DNA of 41,456 nt, from contig SYLX01000105.1 of assembly GCA_005808505.1 (NCBI GenBank), positions 1 through 41,456 of the forward strand, given 5' to 3'. The DNA is from Bdellovibrionales bacterium. Its GTDB lineage: Bacteria > Bdellovibrionota > Bdellovibrionia > Bdellovibrionales > JAMPXM01. The notes under the pieces were generated by a model, which saw only the letters and a list, made by a program, of their open reading frames with translations, ran no database searches and had not been told where the DNA came from. Positions within the stretch are counted from its first letter, which is position 1, and each line of letters begins with the position of its first letter. The translations under genes were made by a program, and so were the position numbers. Shown here one piece after another: positions 25,156-33,666 of the stretch.

Positions 25156-26238
25156 ATGTTCAAGCGTGAGTTCACGAAGCCCGATGGCCGAAAACTTTGG
25201 CTTTATTCTGAAAGAGCCATCTCGGAAAACATCGTCGCAACGAATCCCACCCACGAGCCTATCGAGGGCAAACCCCATCTTCGTTGGCATCCGCTGCGTG
25301 GAGAATGGGTGGCGTTTGCAAGTCATCGGCAGAACCGAACGTTTCTCCCGCCGAAAGACTACTCGCCCCTTGCGGTGACAAAGTCGGCGGACTTTCCAAC
25401 AGAAATGCCAGCCGGTGATTACGATGTCGCTGTGTTCGAGAATCTTTTTCCATCCTTGGATCTCAAAGCGGATTCGGCACCTGATCTATTCGTACCGACT
25501 CGACCGGCAAATGGCTCGTGTGAGGTGATTGTCTTCACCCAGGATCCCGACTCATCGCTTGCGCAGCTTCCGCACTCGCGCGTGAGGACCGTCCTTGAGG
25601 TTTTGGGTGAAAGAACGAAGGAGCTCGCGCGGAATGAGTCGATTCACTACGTTTTACCTTTTGAAAACCGCGGCGTTGAGGTCGGCGTGACGCTTCATCA
25701 TCCGCACGGGCAGATCTACTCTTATCCTTTCATTCCACCGCTTCCTGAGCGTCAGCTTCAGTTCATGAAAGCCCATTTCGATAAGCATAAACGTAGTTTA
25801 CTCGCTGATCTCGTGGTTGATGAAATGAGAGCGAAGCAAAGACTGATCACCACTACCGATTCGGCCGTGGCCTTTATTCCGGCGTTTGCACGTTATCCCT
25901 ACGAAACTTACATTGTTCCGAAGCGCCCGGTCGCGTTCATTCATGAGCTCACTCCCGCTGAGCTAAGCGACCTTGCGCGAGTGTTGAAAACGGTCTTGAT
26001 GAAGTTTGATGCGCTGTGGACGAGACCGTTTCCGTACCTCATGGTTCTCTACCAAGCTCCAACCGATGGAAAAGCCCACGACTATTCGCATCTTCATTTT
26101 CAGATCTATCCTCCTTACCGCACCAAAGACCGTTTGAAATTCCTGGCGGGAACTGAGCTCGGAGCCGGGATGTACGTTAATGACAGTCTCCCGGAGGAGA
26201 AAGCAAAAGAGCTCCGCGCCGTGGAGGTTCATGCATGA
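25156..26238 (+). CDS. galT: Galactose-1-phosphate uridylyltransferase
   Basis: A 360-residue GalT of the HIT superfamily. It transfers UMP between UDP-glucose and galactose-1-phosphate in the Leloir pathway. The opening has HLRWHPLRGEWV, and the active site is HHPHGQ at 181-186, where H184 should be the uridylylated histidine. A C-terminal HIT-like strand has YSHLHFQIYPP. Length matches the family. It begins 4-5 bases after a GGGAGGG and overlaps galK by 4 bases. No UDP-galactose 4-epimerase is encoded in the window. Confidence 0.95.
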   Translation: MFKREFTKPDGRKLWLYSERAISENIVATNPTHEPIEGKPHLRWHPLRGEWVAFASHRQNRTFLPPKDYSPLAVTKSADFPTEMPAGDYDVAVFENLFPSLDLKADSAPDLFVPTRPANGSCEVIVFTQDPDSSLAQLPHSRVRTVLEVLGERTKELARNESIHYVLPFENRGVEVGVTLHHPHGQIYSYPFIPPLPERQLQFMKAHFDKHKRSLLADLVVDEMRAKQRLITTTDSAVAFIPAFARYPYETYIVPKRPVAFIHELTPAELSDLARVLKTVLMKFDALWTRPFPYLMVLYQAPTDGKAHDYSHLHFQIYPPYRTKDRLKFLAGTELGAGMYVNDSLPEEKAKELRAVEVHA

Positions 26239-27320
26239 AGACCGGTTCGAAAGTCTTTGAGGCACGCGCGCACGGACGCGTGAATTTGATCGGTGAACAC
26301 ACGGATTATAATGGAGGCTGGGTTTTACCTACGGCCATTCCTCAGAGCACCCGTGTTCGCCTCTCTCCGCGCTCGGATAAAAGAGTTCTGGCAAAATCGC
26401 GTCGCGAGACTGCGCAATTTGAAATTGGCCAAGAGAAAATGATGAACTCTTGGATCGATTACCTTCAAGGTGCGACGGACCAACTGATCAAAAAAGGTCA
26501 CCGCGTCTCTGGCTTCGATGTGGAAATTGAGTCCTCCGTTCCGATGGGAAGCGGGCTCTCATCGAGCGCTGCGCTTGAAGTGAGTTTCTTGAAAGCAGCA
26601 CGAGATGCTTTCGATTTAAATCTCGATGATCTTGAGATCGCCCGCATCGGTCAGCGCATAGAGAATGACTTTGTAGGAGCGCGCGTAGGCATCATGGACC
26701 AAATGGCGTGCAGCCTGGCTAAAGAGGGCGAAGCGCTCTTTCTCGATACCGTTGATTTGAATTACGAACGAATTCGACTTCCGCTCGAAACGGCAGAGCT
26801 TCTGGTCATCAATTCGGGTGTTGCTCATCGTTTAGCCGCGGGCGACGGTGGCTACAATCAACGGCGGGCCGAGTGTGAGGAAGCCTGCCGTCAGCTTGGC
26901 GTTGCCCAGCTCCGCGATTTGAGCATGCATGAGATTTCCAGATTGGAAGAACTCCCCGAGCTTTTAAGAAAGCGAGCACGACACGTCGTCACCGAAAACG
27001 AGCGAGTCCATGAGGCAGTGAAAGCGTTGCGTGAGAATGACTTGGAGAAGCTGGGGCGTCTCTTTTACGCGTCTCACGATTCGATGCGGAACGATTATGA
27101 AGTTTCGATTCCCGAAATCGATTTTCTTGTGAAGGCTTGCGCTTTGCGCGCGGGCGTTTGGGGGGCGAGGCTCACGGGTGGCGGATTCGGTGGATCCATC
27201 GTGGCGCTGGTAGCGAGGGGGCAGGCGGGCGAGGTTGCCCGAGGAGTGGTGCGTGAATATTTCAAACAATTTGGGTTGAAAGCTTCAGTGCTCGTGCCCC
27301 AAGGAGAAGGGGATCAATGA
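26235..27320 (+). CDS. galK: Galactokinase
   Basis: A 361-residue GHMP-family kinase that phosphorylates galactose at C1. The galactokinase signature GRVNLIGEHTDYNGG occurs at about 14-28, the ATP-binding loop PMGSGLSSSAALE near 105-118, and the third GHMP motif LTGGGFGGSIVAL near the C-terminus. GGAGG lies seven bases before the ATG at 26235, which overlaps the galT stop; its own stop overlaps the start of the M24-like gene. The tight coupling makes galT-galK-M24-like one operon. Confidence 0.96.
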   Translation: MKTGSKVFEARAHGRVNLIGEHTDYNGGWVLPTAIPQSTRVRLSPRSDKRVLAKSRRETAQFEIGQEKMMNSWIDYLQGATDQLIKKGHRVSGFDVEIESSVPMGSGLSSSAALEVSFLKAARDAFDLNLDDLEIARIGQRIENDFVGARVGIMDQMACSLAKEGEALFLDTVDLNYERIRLPLETAELLVINSGVAHRLAAGDGGYNQRRAECEEACRQLGVAQLRDLSMHEISRLEELPELLRKRARHVVTENERVHEAVKALRENDLEKLGRLFYASHDSMRNDYEVSIPEIDFLVKACALRAGVWGARLTGGGFGGSIVALVARGQAGEVARGVVREYFKQFGLKASVLVPQGEGDQ

Positions 27321-28405
27321 TGGCTACTGATAAGATGCGCCTCGATGAAGTGAAACATAAAATTTCATCGCTGCAAGCTTTCCTGCGCGATGAAAGAGTC
27401 GATGCGCTTCGCTTCAAGGGGGTTGACTGGTTTTCGTGGGTGACCGGCGGCGGTGATTCGCACGTGATCTTCTCCAACGAGGCAGGCGTTGCAGAAGTCG
27501 TCATTACCAAAGATCACGCGATAGTGCTCACGGACGAAATTGAAAAGGAGCGGCTTGCGCTTGAGCAAGTGCCCTCGGTTTTTGGGTTCGTGAGTTTTCC
27601 TTGGGCGGAGCCGGCGCGGCCGGATGAGTTTGTAGCGAAAATCGGCGCGCGCATTTTGAGTGATCGTCCCAACCGACGGGAGCAGCTGGTCACTGTGCCC
27701 TTGGTTTCGATGAAGACGAAATTTTGTGATCAAGAAGTTGAACGCTATCGGTCGCTCGGTGCGGATGCGAACGAGGCCGCGATCGAAGCTCTCTCGCAAG
27801 CAAGGCCGGAGATGAGTGAGTGGGATCTTGCGGGACTTGCGGCGAAAGCGCTTTGGAAGCGAGGGATCCATCCGTTACTGACTCTTGCCGCTGGTGAACG
27901 CCGCGTGCAAGTGCACCGTCATCCCGTGGCGAGTGCCGAGAAATTGGAGCGTCACGCGATGCTTGTCATCTGCGGAAGACGCCACGGCCTCTTCGCTAAT
28001 CTCACCCGCCACCGCTATTTTGAAGAGCCGAGCTCTCGCGAGCGAGAGCGAATGCAAGCTGTCGCTGAGGTGGAGAGTGAGGCGTTCGCAGCCACTGAAG
28101 CGCGGGGGAGCTTAGCTGATGTTTACGCGAGACTTCGCCTGAAGTACGCTTCACTCGGATTCGCTAATGAAATCGAGCGCCACCACCAAGGCGGGCCAAC
28201 GGGTTATTTGTCACGGGAATCGATCGCAAATCCTACCAACAGTTGGCGAATTGAACCGAGGCAGGCTTTCGCGTGGAATCCATCTTTGCCGGGAGCGAAA
28301 ATGGAGGACACTGTCTGGCTCAACGATGCGGGAAAGCTCGAAATTCTCACCTCAAAGGATCGGGCGAATTTCACAAATCGCGGCATCATCGAAAGATGGA
28401 GCTGA
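27317..28405 (+). CDS. M24-fold (creatinase/aminopeptidase P-like) protein lacking metal ligands
   Basis: A 362-residue protein with the two-domain layout of creatinase and Xaa-Pro peptidases: an N-terminal domain (about 10-125) and a pita-bread domain (about 135-350). Aligned to M24 motifs, the expected D-x-G...SD-x-TR reads as ICG...ANLTR, so both aspartates appear replaced (I218, N228). The histidine is kept in HHQGG (about 289-290). The EPG motif reads WNPS (N321), and the last glutamate is kept in KMEDTVWL (E330). Three of five metal ligands are thus gone, so metallopeptidase action is unlikely. A metal-free role as in creatinase, or a non-enzymatic role, is possible. It is translationally coupled to galK. 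Confidence 0.72.
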   Translation: MMATDKMRLDEVKHKISSLQAFLRDERVDALRFKGVDWFSWVTGGGDSHVIFSNEAGVAEVVITKDHAIVLTDEIEKERLALEQVPSVFGFVSFPWAEPARPDEFVAKIGARILSDRPNRREQLVTVPLVSMKTKFCDQEVERYRSLGADANEAAIEALSQARPEMSEWDLAGLAAKALWKRGIHPLLTLAAGERRVQVHRHPVASAEKLERHAMLVICGRRHGLFANLTRHRYFEEPSSRERERMQAVAEVESEAFAATEARGSLADVYARLRLKYASLGFANEIERHHQGGPTGYLSRESIANPTNSWRIEPRQAFAWNPSLPGAKMEDTVWLNDAGKLEILTSKDRANFTNRGIIERWS

Positions 28406-28409
28406 AAGT

Positions 28410-29270
28410 TCAAGGCAAATAGCAGTTAGCGAGATTCAATTTGTCTTCGCTCTTCCAAACAGGATTTGTTTGTGTCGAAGGCGCAAATTCAAGTGAGTAG
28501 GTCAAAAATCCGACCCAGCCGTTAATGTTCGCAACGCTCAGTTGATAATAGGCCCGCGGCGGGGATTCGGTTCGTTGTGATGCGGTCGTGTAAGCGTCCA
28601 TTCGTTGCTTTTTTTCGAATTTCACCGGGGCTTCGACCGTTTCGCCACGGCCATTGTTGATGAGGCTCAAGCGGCCGAGAAGATCGCCAGATGCGTTCAT
28701 CCGCATGATCGAAGCTTCAAGCGGTACGTTGTTCGCTCCGGAGCCGTGACAATAGACCATCGTGGAGCGCTCGGCGTTCTCTTCAAGATCATACACTCGC
28801 CGATTCATGATCACGATCTGCCGATTGTGTGAGGTGTGCTCGATCACGTTTGGGTTGAAAGTTTTTGGACTGATCTCTTTGCAGTCTTCGCGCGTGATGA
28901 AGCCGAGAATTTCGTCGCGAATGAGAATGCGCGAGCGAATTCCGTCGGGGCATGTCTCACGACTTGCGCGGTTGACGTACGAGCGACCAGTCGCTTTCAA
29001 ATTTGTTTGAACCTCGGGAACTTGCGCCGCTTGCTCTTCGGCTTTTTTCGCCGCGGCGATGCTTGCCTCGTCCTCACCTTCATCAATCCAGGGTAGGCCA
29101 TACTTGAGGGCTGCGTAGCGGTAGCCGAAGCCTCCGGCTGCAAGCACGATCAAAATCAGCACGAGCAGAAGGAGGGCGCTTTTATTGCCTGACGAGGGCG
29201 GGGGACCTCCCTCGCCTGGACCTTCGTGGAACTTGATATCTGGATCGCCCGCAGGCTGACGCTCGTACAT
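28410..29270 (-). CDS. Single-pass membrane protein, unknown
   Basis: A 286-residue protein with a glycine/proline-rich cytoplasmic head (about 1-30), one membrane helix (about 32-52), an acidic and alanine-rich stalk (about 60-90) and an extracytoplasmic domain (about 95-286) with four cysteines. I recognise no family. AAGG lies seven bases before the ATG at 29270. Its stop is 4 bases from the convergent M24-like gene. The stalk-plus-domain layout suggests an inner-membrane protein with its C-terminal domain in the periplasm. Confidence 0.75.
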   Translation of the reverse strand: MYERQPAGDPDIKFHEGPGEGGPPPSSGNKSALLLLVLILIVLAAGGFGYRYAALKYGLPWIDEGEDEASIAAAKKAEEQAAQVPEVQTNLKATGRSYVNRASRETCPDGIRSRILIRDEILGFITREDCKEISPKTFNPNVIEHTSHNRQIVIMNRRVYDLEENAERSTMVYCHGSGANNVPLEASIMRMNASGDLLGRLSLINNGRGETVEAPVKFEKKQRMDAYTTASQRTESPPRAYYQLSVANINGWVGFLTYSLEFAPSTQTNPVWKSEDKLNLANCYLP

Positions 29271-29603
29271 GAATTTGCCTTAAGCTAATCAGGGTGATGT
29301 TTTTACTTTCCGGAGATCGGCTCAGTTTGTCAAAAACTGCTTTAGTGGTCCCATCTTAGAGCGGGATCTCAGATTGAGACGAGACCCGACGAAAGTCGCG
29401 TACAGGAGTTGAGCGAAGTGTATGTTCACGCTTCAATTCGCGCCCAAAACCGATCAGACTTGGAGTAACGCACGCTGGGAAACGAGAGCTTCGGGATTCC
29501 TCCTAGGCATTTCTCATTTTTCAGGTCCAGGTTTCTCAAGTTTATTTTTGGAATCACCGAAGATTTGTTTAAGGCAGCCTATAGTAACGGCGCGAGGTTC
29601 AGC
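29271..29603. other. Divergent intergenic region before cheY
   Basis: This 333-bp gap contains no gene I can support; a 61-codon plus-strand open frame at 29422-29607 has no start signal. Near its right end is a possible flagellar-sigma promoter: TCAAGTTT at 29536-29543, 12 bases, then ACCGAAGA at 29556-29563. GAGG at 29594-29597 is the cheY ribosome binding site. Confidence 0.45.
29536..29563 (+). promoter_or_regulatory. cheY: Weak candidate sigma-28 (FliA) promoter for cheY
   Basis: TCAAGTTT matches the consensus TAAAGTTT at 7 of 8 bases. ACCGAAGA matches GCCGATAA at 5 of 8, with a 12-base spacer instead of the usual 11. The implied start would leave a leader of about 35 bases. The assignment rests on pattern and on the motility role of the gene. 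Confidence 0.3.
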
Positions 29604-30014
29604 ATGATGAAAGAAAATCCCAGAATTCTCATTGTTGATGACTTTGAGACGGTCCGTTTGTTCTTGCGTAACGCGCTCAACCAGATCGGCATCGAGAACA
29701 TCGAAGAAGCTGGCGACGGTCGCGAAGCATTGAGCATGATCCAAAACTCGAAGAAGACGAACACACCTTTCGATATGGTCTTCTGCGATTGGAACATGCC
29801 GGAAATGACAGGCATCGAACTCCTACACGAGATCCGCAAGTCGGCTGATTTCAAAAGCCTTCCGTTCGTGATGGTGACGGCGGAGTCCGAAACGTCTTCC
29901 GTTGAAAACGCACTCAAGGCGGGCACGACGGACTACATCACGAAGCCGTTCACGGTTGACGGCCTCCGTGAGAAGATTGAGTCGATTTTTTCGCGTCTCC
30001 AGAAAGCCGGTTGA
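29604..30014 (+). CDS. cheY: CheY-type chemotaxis response regulator
   Basis: A 136-residue receiver domain with the acidic pair D12-D13, phosphorylation site D62 in VFCDWNMPEMTG, T92 in VMVTAES and K114 in YITKPF. The DWNMP-x-M-x-G stretch and the length are those of true CheY proteins, which bind the flagellar switch when phosphorylated by CheA. I chose the ATG at 29604, since GAGG lies six bases upstream; an earlier ATG at 29565 would add 13 residues with no receiver similarity. A strong terminator follows 33 bases after the stop. It faces the mcp-cheA-cheW-cheRB operon, from which an insertion sequence separates it. Confidence 0.92.
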   Translation: MMKENPRILIVDDFETVRLFLRNALNQIGIENIEEAGDGREALSMIQNSKKTNTPFDMVFCDWNMPEMTGIELLHEIRKSADFKSLPFVMVTAESETSSVENALKAGTTDYITKPFTVDGLREKIESIFSRLQKAG

Positions 30015-30047
30015 ACTGGCGCACCTAATTGCAGTTTCGCGACCCTA

Positions 30048-30074
30048 AAAAGGGCTGACTGAGTCAGCCCTTTT
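30048..30074. terminator. Intrinsic terminator of cheY
   Basis: GGGCTGAC and GTCAGCCC (30052-30059 with 30063-30070) form a perfect 8-bp stem with a 3-base loop. It is flanked by A5 on the left and T4 on the right, followed by a second T-run. It lies 33 bases after the cheY stop and could also stop transcription from the opposite side. Confidence 0.9.
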
Positions 30075-30128
30075 GTCGTTTTTCGGGTATGAAGAAATCA
30101 AGATGGGTCGCGAAACAGTTGTTGAGGC

Positions 30129-31129
30129 CGGACATGCTCCAGTCCGCCTTCCTTCCTAAAAGAACTTTGCCAAGGCCGCCAGATTTCGATTGTGGTGATC
30201 AGCGTAGATCGCGAGATGAAGCTCGAGATATTCCCTTTTCTTCGAGATCGCCCACGTCTTTCTCGCGAGACGCTTGATGCGGTCGCGGTTCATCGCGCAA
30301 GTGTGGTTGAGCGCGAAGAGTGGATCAAATCCCTTCTTTAGCTCCCCCATGCCGTGATGTTTTGGGCGACGGCCCTTGTACGCGACGTGAGTCGCTTTCG
30401 GAAAGAATCTTTTCACGTCGGGCGGATAGTGTGGATTCTGATCGGATTCGATCAAAGCGTCCGCTTCGACGAAGCTTTGAAGCCTTATAAACAAATTTCG
30501 ACGACCCTTTTTCCTCTCGTCTTTTCGGGGACCATAGCGTTGAAGAGCCTTTTTCACCAGGGAACTCTTGGGCGGAGATTGTGAGACTTCAAAATCAAGA
30601 ATGCGGCGTGTTTTGTGTTCAACGGCGAGGGTGATCGAAAGGGGTTTACATTTTGACTGCTCGCACGTTTCTTGATCGTCAAATTGAAGATGACGTACTT
30701 TCGGGAGCCGGTCGTTAGTTTTGCGAAGATTTCGGAAGGCTTTCAATCCGAGAAAGATGAGTTTTCGCTTTACAGTCGTCCGGTGGAGATTCTGTTTTCG
30801 CGCGATTCCGCGCATCGAAACTCCTTCGACTAAGTCCATCTTTACACGTTGATTGAAGTGTCTTTTATTTTGTCGATAACAGTCTGAAAAAGTTGCGCTT
30901 GAAAACCCACGCCGACACGAGTTGCAGTGATAACGCTGAACGTGTTGACCGTCGGACTTGCGGCGAAACCATCCAGCTCGGACGACGTTCCGAGTTCCGT
31001 CCGGATTCATTTGTAGAGTTGAGCAGTGGGGGCAAGCGCGCGGCATGTGGGGAGAAAAAGCAAGAATCTGACCAGTCTCTTCGACATCACCCTGGTAAAA
31101 GGGCTTTGCGGATCTGCAGGAAGGTGTCC
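30129..31129 (-). mobile_element. Probable IS1-like insertion sequence, tentative ends
   Basis: The transposase gene at 30156-31046 is bracketed by two imperfect inverted ends: GGACATGCTCC at 30129-30139 and, on the other strand, GGACACCTTCC at 31119-31129 (8 of 11 matches). They would give an element of about 1.0 kb, a sensible size. No matching target-site duplication is visible, so the exact ends are provisional. The right end lies 4 bases from the cheRB stop codon. The left end lies about 55 bases after the cheY terminator. Confidence 0.5.
30156..31046 (-). CDS. IS1-like transposase with N-terminal zinc ribbon
   Basis: A 296-residue single-frame transposase. The N-terminus has two CxxC pairs (CPHC near residue 5 and CNSC near 41) forming a zinc ribbon. 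A helix-turn-helix follows (GVSMRGIARKQNLHRTTVKRKL). The catalytic region has D in QFDDQET and D in VEADALIESDQNPHY. The last part, RIKRLARKTWAISKKREYLELHLAIYADHHN, resembles the C-terminus of IS1 InsB. Where IS1 has its catalytic glutamate, this protein shows asparagine in FALNHTCAMNR. I recall transposases with this LNHTCAM signature, so it is probably a family feature and not decay. The frame is intact. Confidence 0.85.
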   Translation of the reverse strand: MPRACPHCSTLQMNPDGTRNVVRAGWFRRKSDGQHVQRYHCNSCRRGFSSATFSDCYRQNKRHFNQRVKMDLVEGVSMRGIARKQNLHRTTVKRKLIFLGLKAFRNLRKTNDRLPKVRHLQFDDQETCEQSKCKPLSITLAVEHKTRRILDFEVSQSPPKSSLVKKALQRYGPRKDERKKGRRNLFIRLQSFVEADALIESDQNPHYPPDVKRFFPKATHVAYKGRRPKHHGMGELKKGFDPLFALNHTCAMNRDRIKRLARKTWAISKKREYLELHLAIYADHHNRNLAALAKFF

Positions 31130-31133
31130 CAGT

Positions 31134-33029
31134 TCAAATGGCTTTAAGTTTTGATTTGGGCGCATTCATCCGAATCGACTGCATCAAAATTTCTCGCAGC
31201 TCCCGCAAATTCCCGACGACCATCGGTGCGCCAAGACGCACGGCTTCGCCGGGCATGCCCCAGACGATGCTGGAGCGCTCATCCTGCGCCATCGTGAGCG
31301 CACCATTGCGCTTAAGCTCTAAAAGCCCCTGGGCGCCGTCGCGGCCCATGCCGGTGAGGAGGCAGGCCAAAACGCGCTTGTTACGCAAGAAGCTGGCAGT
31401 TTGGAACAAATAATCCACGCTCGGGCGGTGGCCCGAAACTTTATCGCCGTGCGAGTAGTAGACGTTGATCTTGTCGCCGCCTAAACGCACGCCGATGTGC
31501 GCATCGATGGTCGAGAGATAAATGTGGTCGTTCAAAAGCTCCTTGCCCTTTTCGGGCGAGGCAGGCTTTAGTCCAGATGATTTTGCAAGACGATCCAAAA
31601 ACGCCGAGGCGAATTCGCGAGGGATATGCTGCACGCAAACGATCGGCGGGCAGTTTGCCGGCATCTTCTCCAGTAGTTGGCAGAGAGCGTCCGTTCCGCC
31701 CGTACTCGCGCCAACCAAAATCAGATCGGGATGCGTGAGCTGGAGCTGCGCCTTCATCTTGAATTCTTCGAACGTCGCGGGCTTCTGATCGTTGTCCGCA
31801 CGGTTGCGGTAAGCACGGACGAGGCCTTGAATTCGGTCCACGAATTCCTGGCTGTTGGCACCCAGCTGACTCTTGTTCACGTAGTCCTGAGAGCTTCCGC
31901 TCAAGGCTTCGAGGACCTCCGGAGCCTGCTCGGCACGCGTCTCCGTCAAGATGATCACGGGGACCGTGATGCCTTCTTTTCTTACGCGCGTAAGCCACTC
32001 AATCCCGTTCTGCCCCGGAAGATTCAGGTCAAGAGTAATCAAATCGTATTTATTGCGGCTCATCAGCTCGGTTGCCGATTCAACTGAATCCGCCGTGATG
32101 ACCTTGATGCCGTGATCGGCAAGGGCCGTCGCAAGCCACATGCGCACCCAAGACGAATCATCGATCGCCAAAACCGTGATCGGTTTTTCGCGCATCGGGA
32201 GAATCGCCGTCTCATCGGCGCGGCGGTAGGTCGATTCACCCTGCGCGACGAGATTGAAGCGGCGGGCATCGATCGACTCTGAATGCCCAAGCGTAAGCGC
32301 GCCATCTGATTTCACGAGCGAGAGCAGGTGAGCGATGATGCTGTTGATTTTCTCTTCAGAGAAGTAGATCAAAACGTTTCGGCAGACAACATAGTCAAAC
32401 GGGTCGTGAATCATCGTTTCCGTATCGAGCAGGTTTCCGACATGGAAGTAGCTGCGGCGACGGATCTCAGGTTCTATCACGTAGTTCGCCTCACCCGAGC
32501 GACGCGGAATCAAGAAATGGCGATACACCTGAGGAATGCCGCTCAAATCATTGATCGCGTAAAAGCCCGTATCGGCGCGCTGAACGCAAATCGGGTCGAC
32601 GTCAAAGCCAATCAGCTCGTAATCGAACCCGGGAATCTGGCGGCGGAACGTCTCGAAAATCATGCCGAACGAGTAAAGCTCTTCACCCGTGGAACAAGCC
32701 GCGCTGAGCAAGCGGATCTTTTTGCCGATGAGTTTAGAAGGATTCAGGCTGAGTCGCTGTTCCATTCGTTTATAGTGCGGCATCTCGCGGAACCATCCGG
32801 TCGTGTGGATGGTCACGGCCGAGATGAAGTGCGAAAGCTCCGCTTCATTTTCCGAGACGTAGTTCAGATAAGAGAGGAGATTCGGTTTGCCGACCTGACT
32901 CATGCGTCGCAAAACGTTCGTGATCACAATCTCGTGACGGGTCGATTGCACCTCGGCGGTACCCGTGAGCTTGTGCGCGAGATCGAAGATCAGATCTCGG
33001 TCGCTTTGGCGCAGATTGTGCTGAGACAT
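31134..33029 (-). CDS. cheRB: Fused chemotaxis protein CheR-receiver-CheB
   Basis: A 631-residue three-domain protein. Residues about 1-275 are CheR, the receptor methyltransferase, with SAM motif SAACSTGEELYS (109-120) and CRNVLIYF (216-223). Residues about 284-405 are a receiver with D290-D291, phosphorylation site D334 in TLDLNLPG and K386. Residues about 434-620 are the CheB methylesterase with the triad S442 (GASTGG), H468 (VQHIP) and D564 (GMGRDGA). The spacings of 26 and 96 residues equal those of Salmonella CheB (S164, H190, D286). One polypeptide thus adds and removes receptor methyl groups. GAGGAG lies six bases before the ATG; 61 bases separate it from cheW. The C-terminus lies next to the IS end. 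Confidence 0.95.
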   Translation of the reverse strand: MSQHNLRQSDRDLIFDLAHKLTGTAEVQSTRHEIVITNVLRRMSQVGKPNLLSYLNYVSENEAELSHFISAVTIHTTGWFREMPHYKRMEQRLSLNPSKLIGKKIRLLSAACSTGEELYSFGMIFETFRRQIPGFDYELIGFDVDPICVQRADTGFYAINDLSGIPQVYRHFLIPRRSGEANYVIEPEIRRRSYFHVGNLLDTETMIHDPFDYVVCRNVLIYFSEEKINSIIAHLLSLVKSDGALTLGHSESIDARRFNLVAQGESTYRRADETAILPMREKPITVLAIDDSSWVRMWLATALADHGIKVITADSVESATELMSRNKYDLITLDLNLPGQNGIEWLTRVRKEGITVPVIILTETRAEQAPEVLEALSGSSQDYVNKSQLGANSQEFVDRIQGLVRAYRNRADNDQKPATFEEFKMKAQLQLTHPDLILVGASTGGTDALCQLLEKMPANCPPIVCVQHIPREFASAFLDRLAKSSGLKPASPEKGKELLNDHIYLSTIDAHIGVRLGGDKINVYYSHGDKVSGHRPSVDYLFQTASFLRNKRVLACLLTGMGRDGAQGLLELKRNGALTMAQDERSSIVWGMPGEAVRLGAPMVVGNLRELREILMQSIRMNAPKSKLKAI

Positions 33030-33090
33030 TCCCTGTCTCCTCTTCGTAGCGAGCGGCCCATTTCAAGCACCGCTCTAGGTTCACGCGCCA

Positions 33091-33666
33091 TCAGCCCGCC
33101 GCGGATAATTTCGCCTTTTGAATCTGAACGTAGTCTTCTTTCGAAAGAGTCTTGTTGAGGTCGATCAACGTTACGAGGGTCCCCATGTGGTTTGCGGCTC
33201 CGATCAGGAACTGCACGGGAACTTGGCTACGGATATTCGGCTTTTTGTGCATTTGGCCTTCATCGATTCGCACAACCGCCTCGACTTTGTCGACGATCGC
33301 GGCAATCGGGCCAGTTTCGGTTTCAAAAACCAGGTAGGCGCGGGTGGGCGCATCGAGCTTTTCATATTCAAAACGAATGCGAAGATCGACGACGCCGATG
33401 ATCTGGCCACGGATGTTGATAAGCCCCATGAAGTGCTGAACCGTGTTCGGAATCGCCTTGGGATTCTGAGGCTGAAGAACTTCGCGCACGCCCAAAAGGG
33501 GAGTACCGTAGAGTTCCTCACCCAAACGGAATAGGAGGTATTTCGATTCGTCCGCCAAATCGAGATCATCTTTGAGATCGTTTTGATCGTGGCGACCCGA
33601 AGCATTCGGGCTTTGGCTTTGATTTCCTTGGCCCTGCCCATGGCCATACTGGTTGCTTTGGCTCAT
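33091..33666 (-). CDS. cheW: Chemotaxis coupling protein CheW
   Basis: A 191-residue protein. The CheW fold occupies about 41-185, with LFRLGEELYGTPLLGVREVL at its start, FMGLINIRGQIIGVVDLR in the middle and MGTLVTLIDLNKTL near the end. The first 40 residues are rich in Q, N, G, S and H and likely disordered, an addition to the usual 150-170-residue CheW. CheW links receptors to CheA in arrays. GGGGAG precedes the ATG by four bases; the ATG overlaps the cheA stop (ATGA). Confidence 0.95.
   Translation of the reverse strand: MSQSNQYGHGQGQGNQSQSPNASGRHDQNDLKDDLDLADESKYLLFRLGEELYGTPLLGVREVLQPQNPKAIPNTVQHFMGLINIRGQIIGVVDLRIRFEYEKLDAPTRAYLVFETETGPIAAIVDKVEAVVRIDEGQMHKKPNIRSQVPVQFLIGAANHMGTLVTLIDLNKTLSKEDYVQIQKAKLSAAG

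Noticed and set aside
30121-31137. Target-site duplication flanking the insertion sequence
   Set aside because: Eight-base flanks TTGAGGCC and CAGTTCAA do not match, so the ends stay provisional.
32328-33158. 276-codon plus-strand frame
   Set aside because: Antisense shadow of cheRB, whose catalytic motifs are intact.
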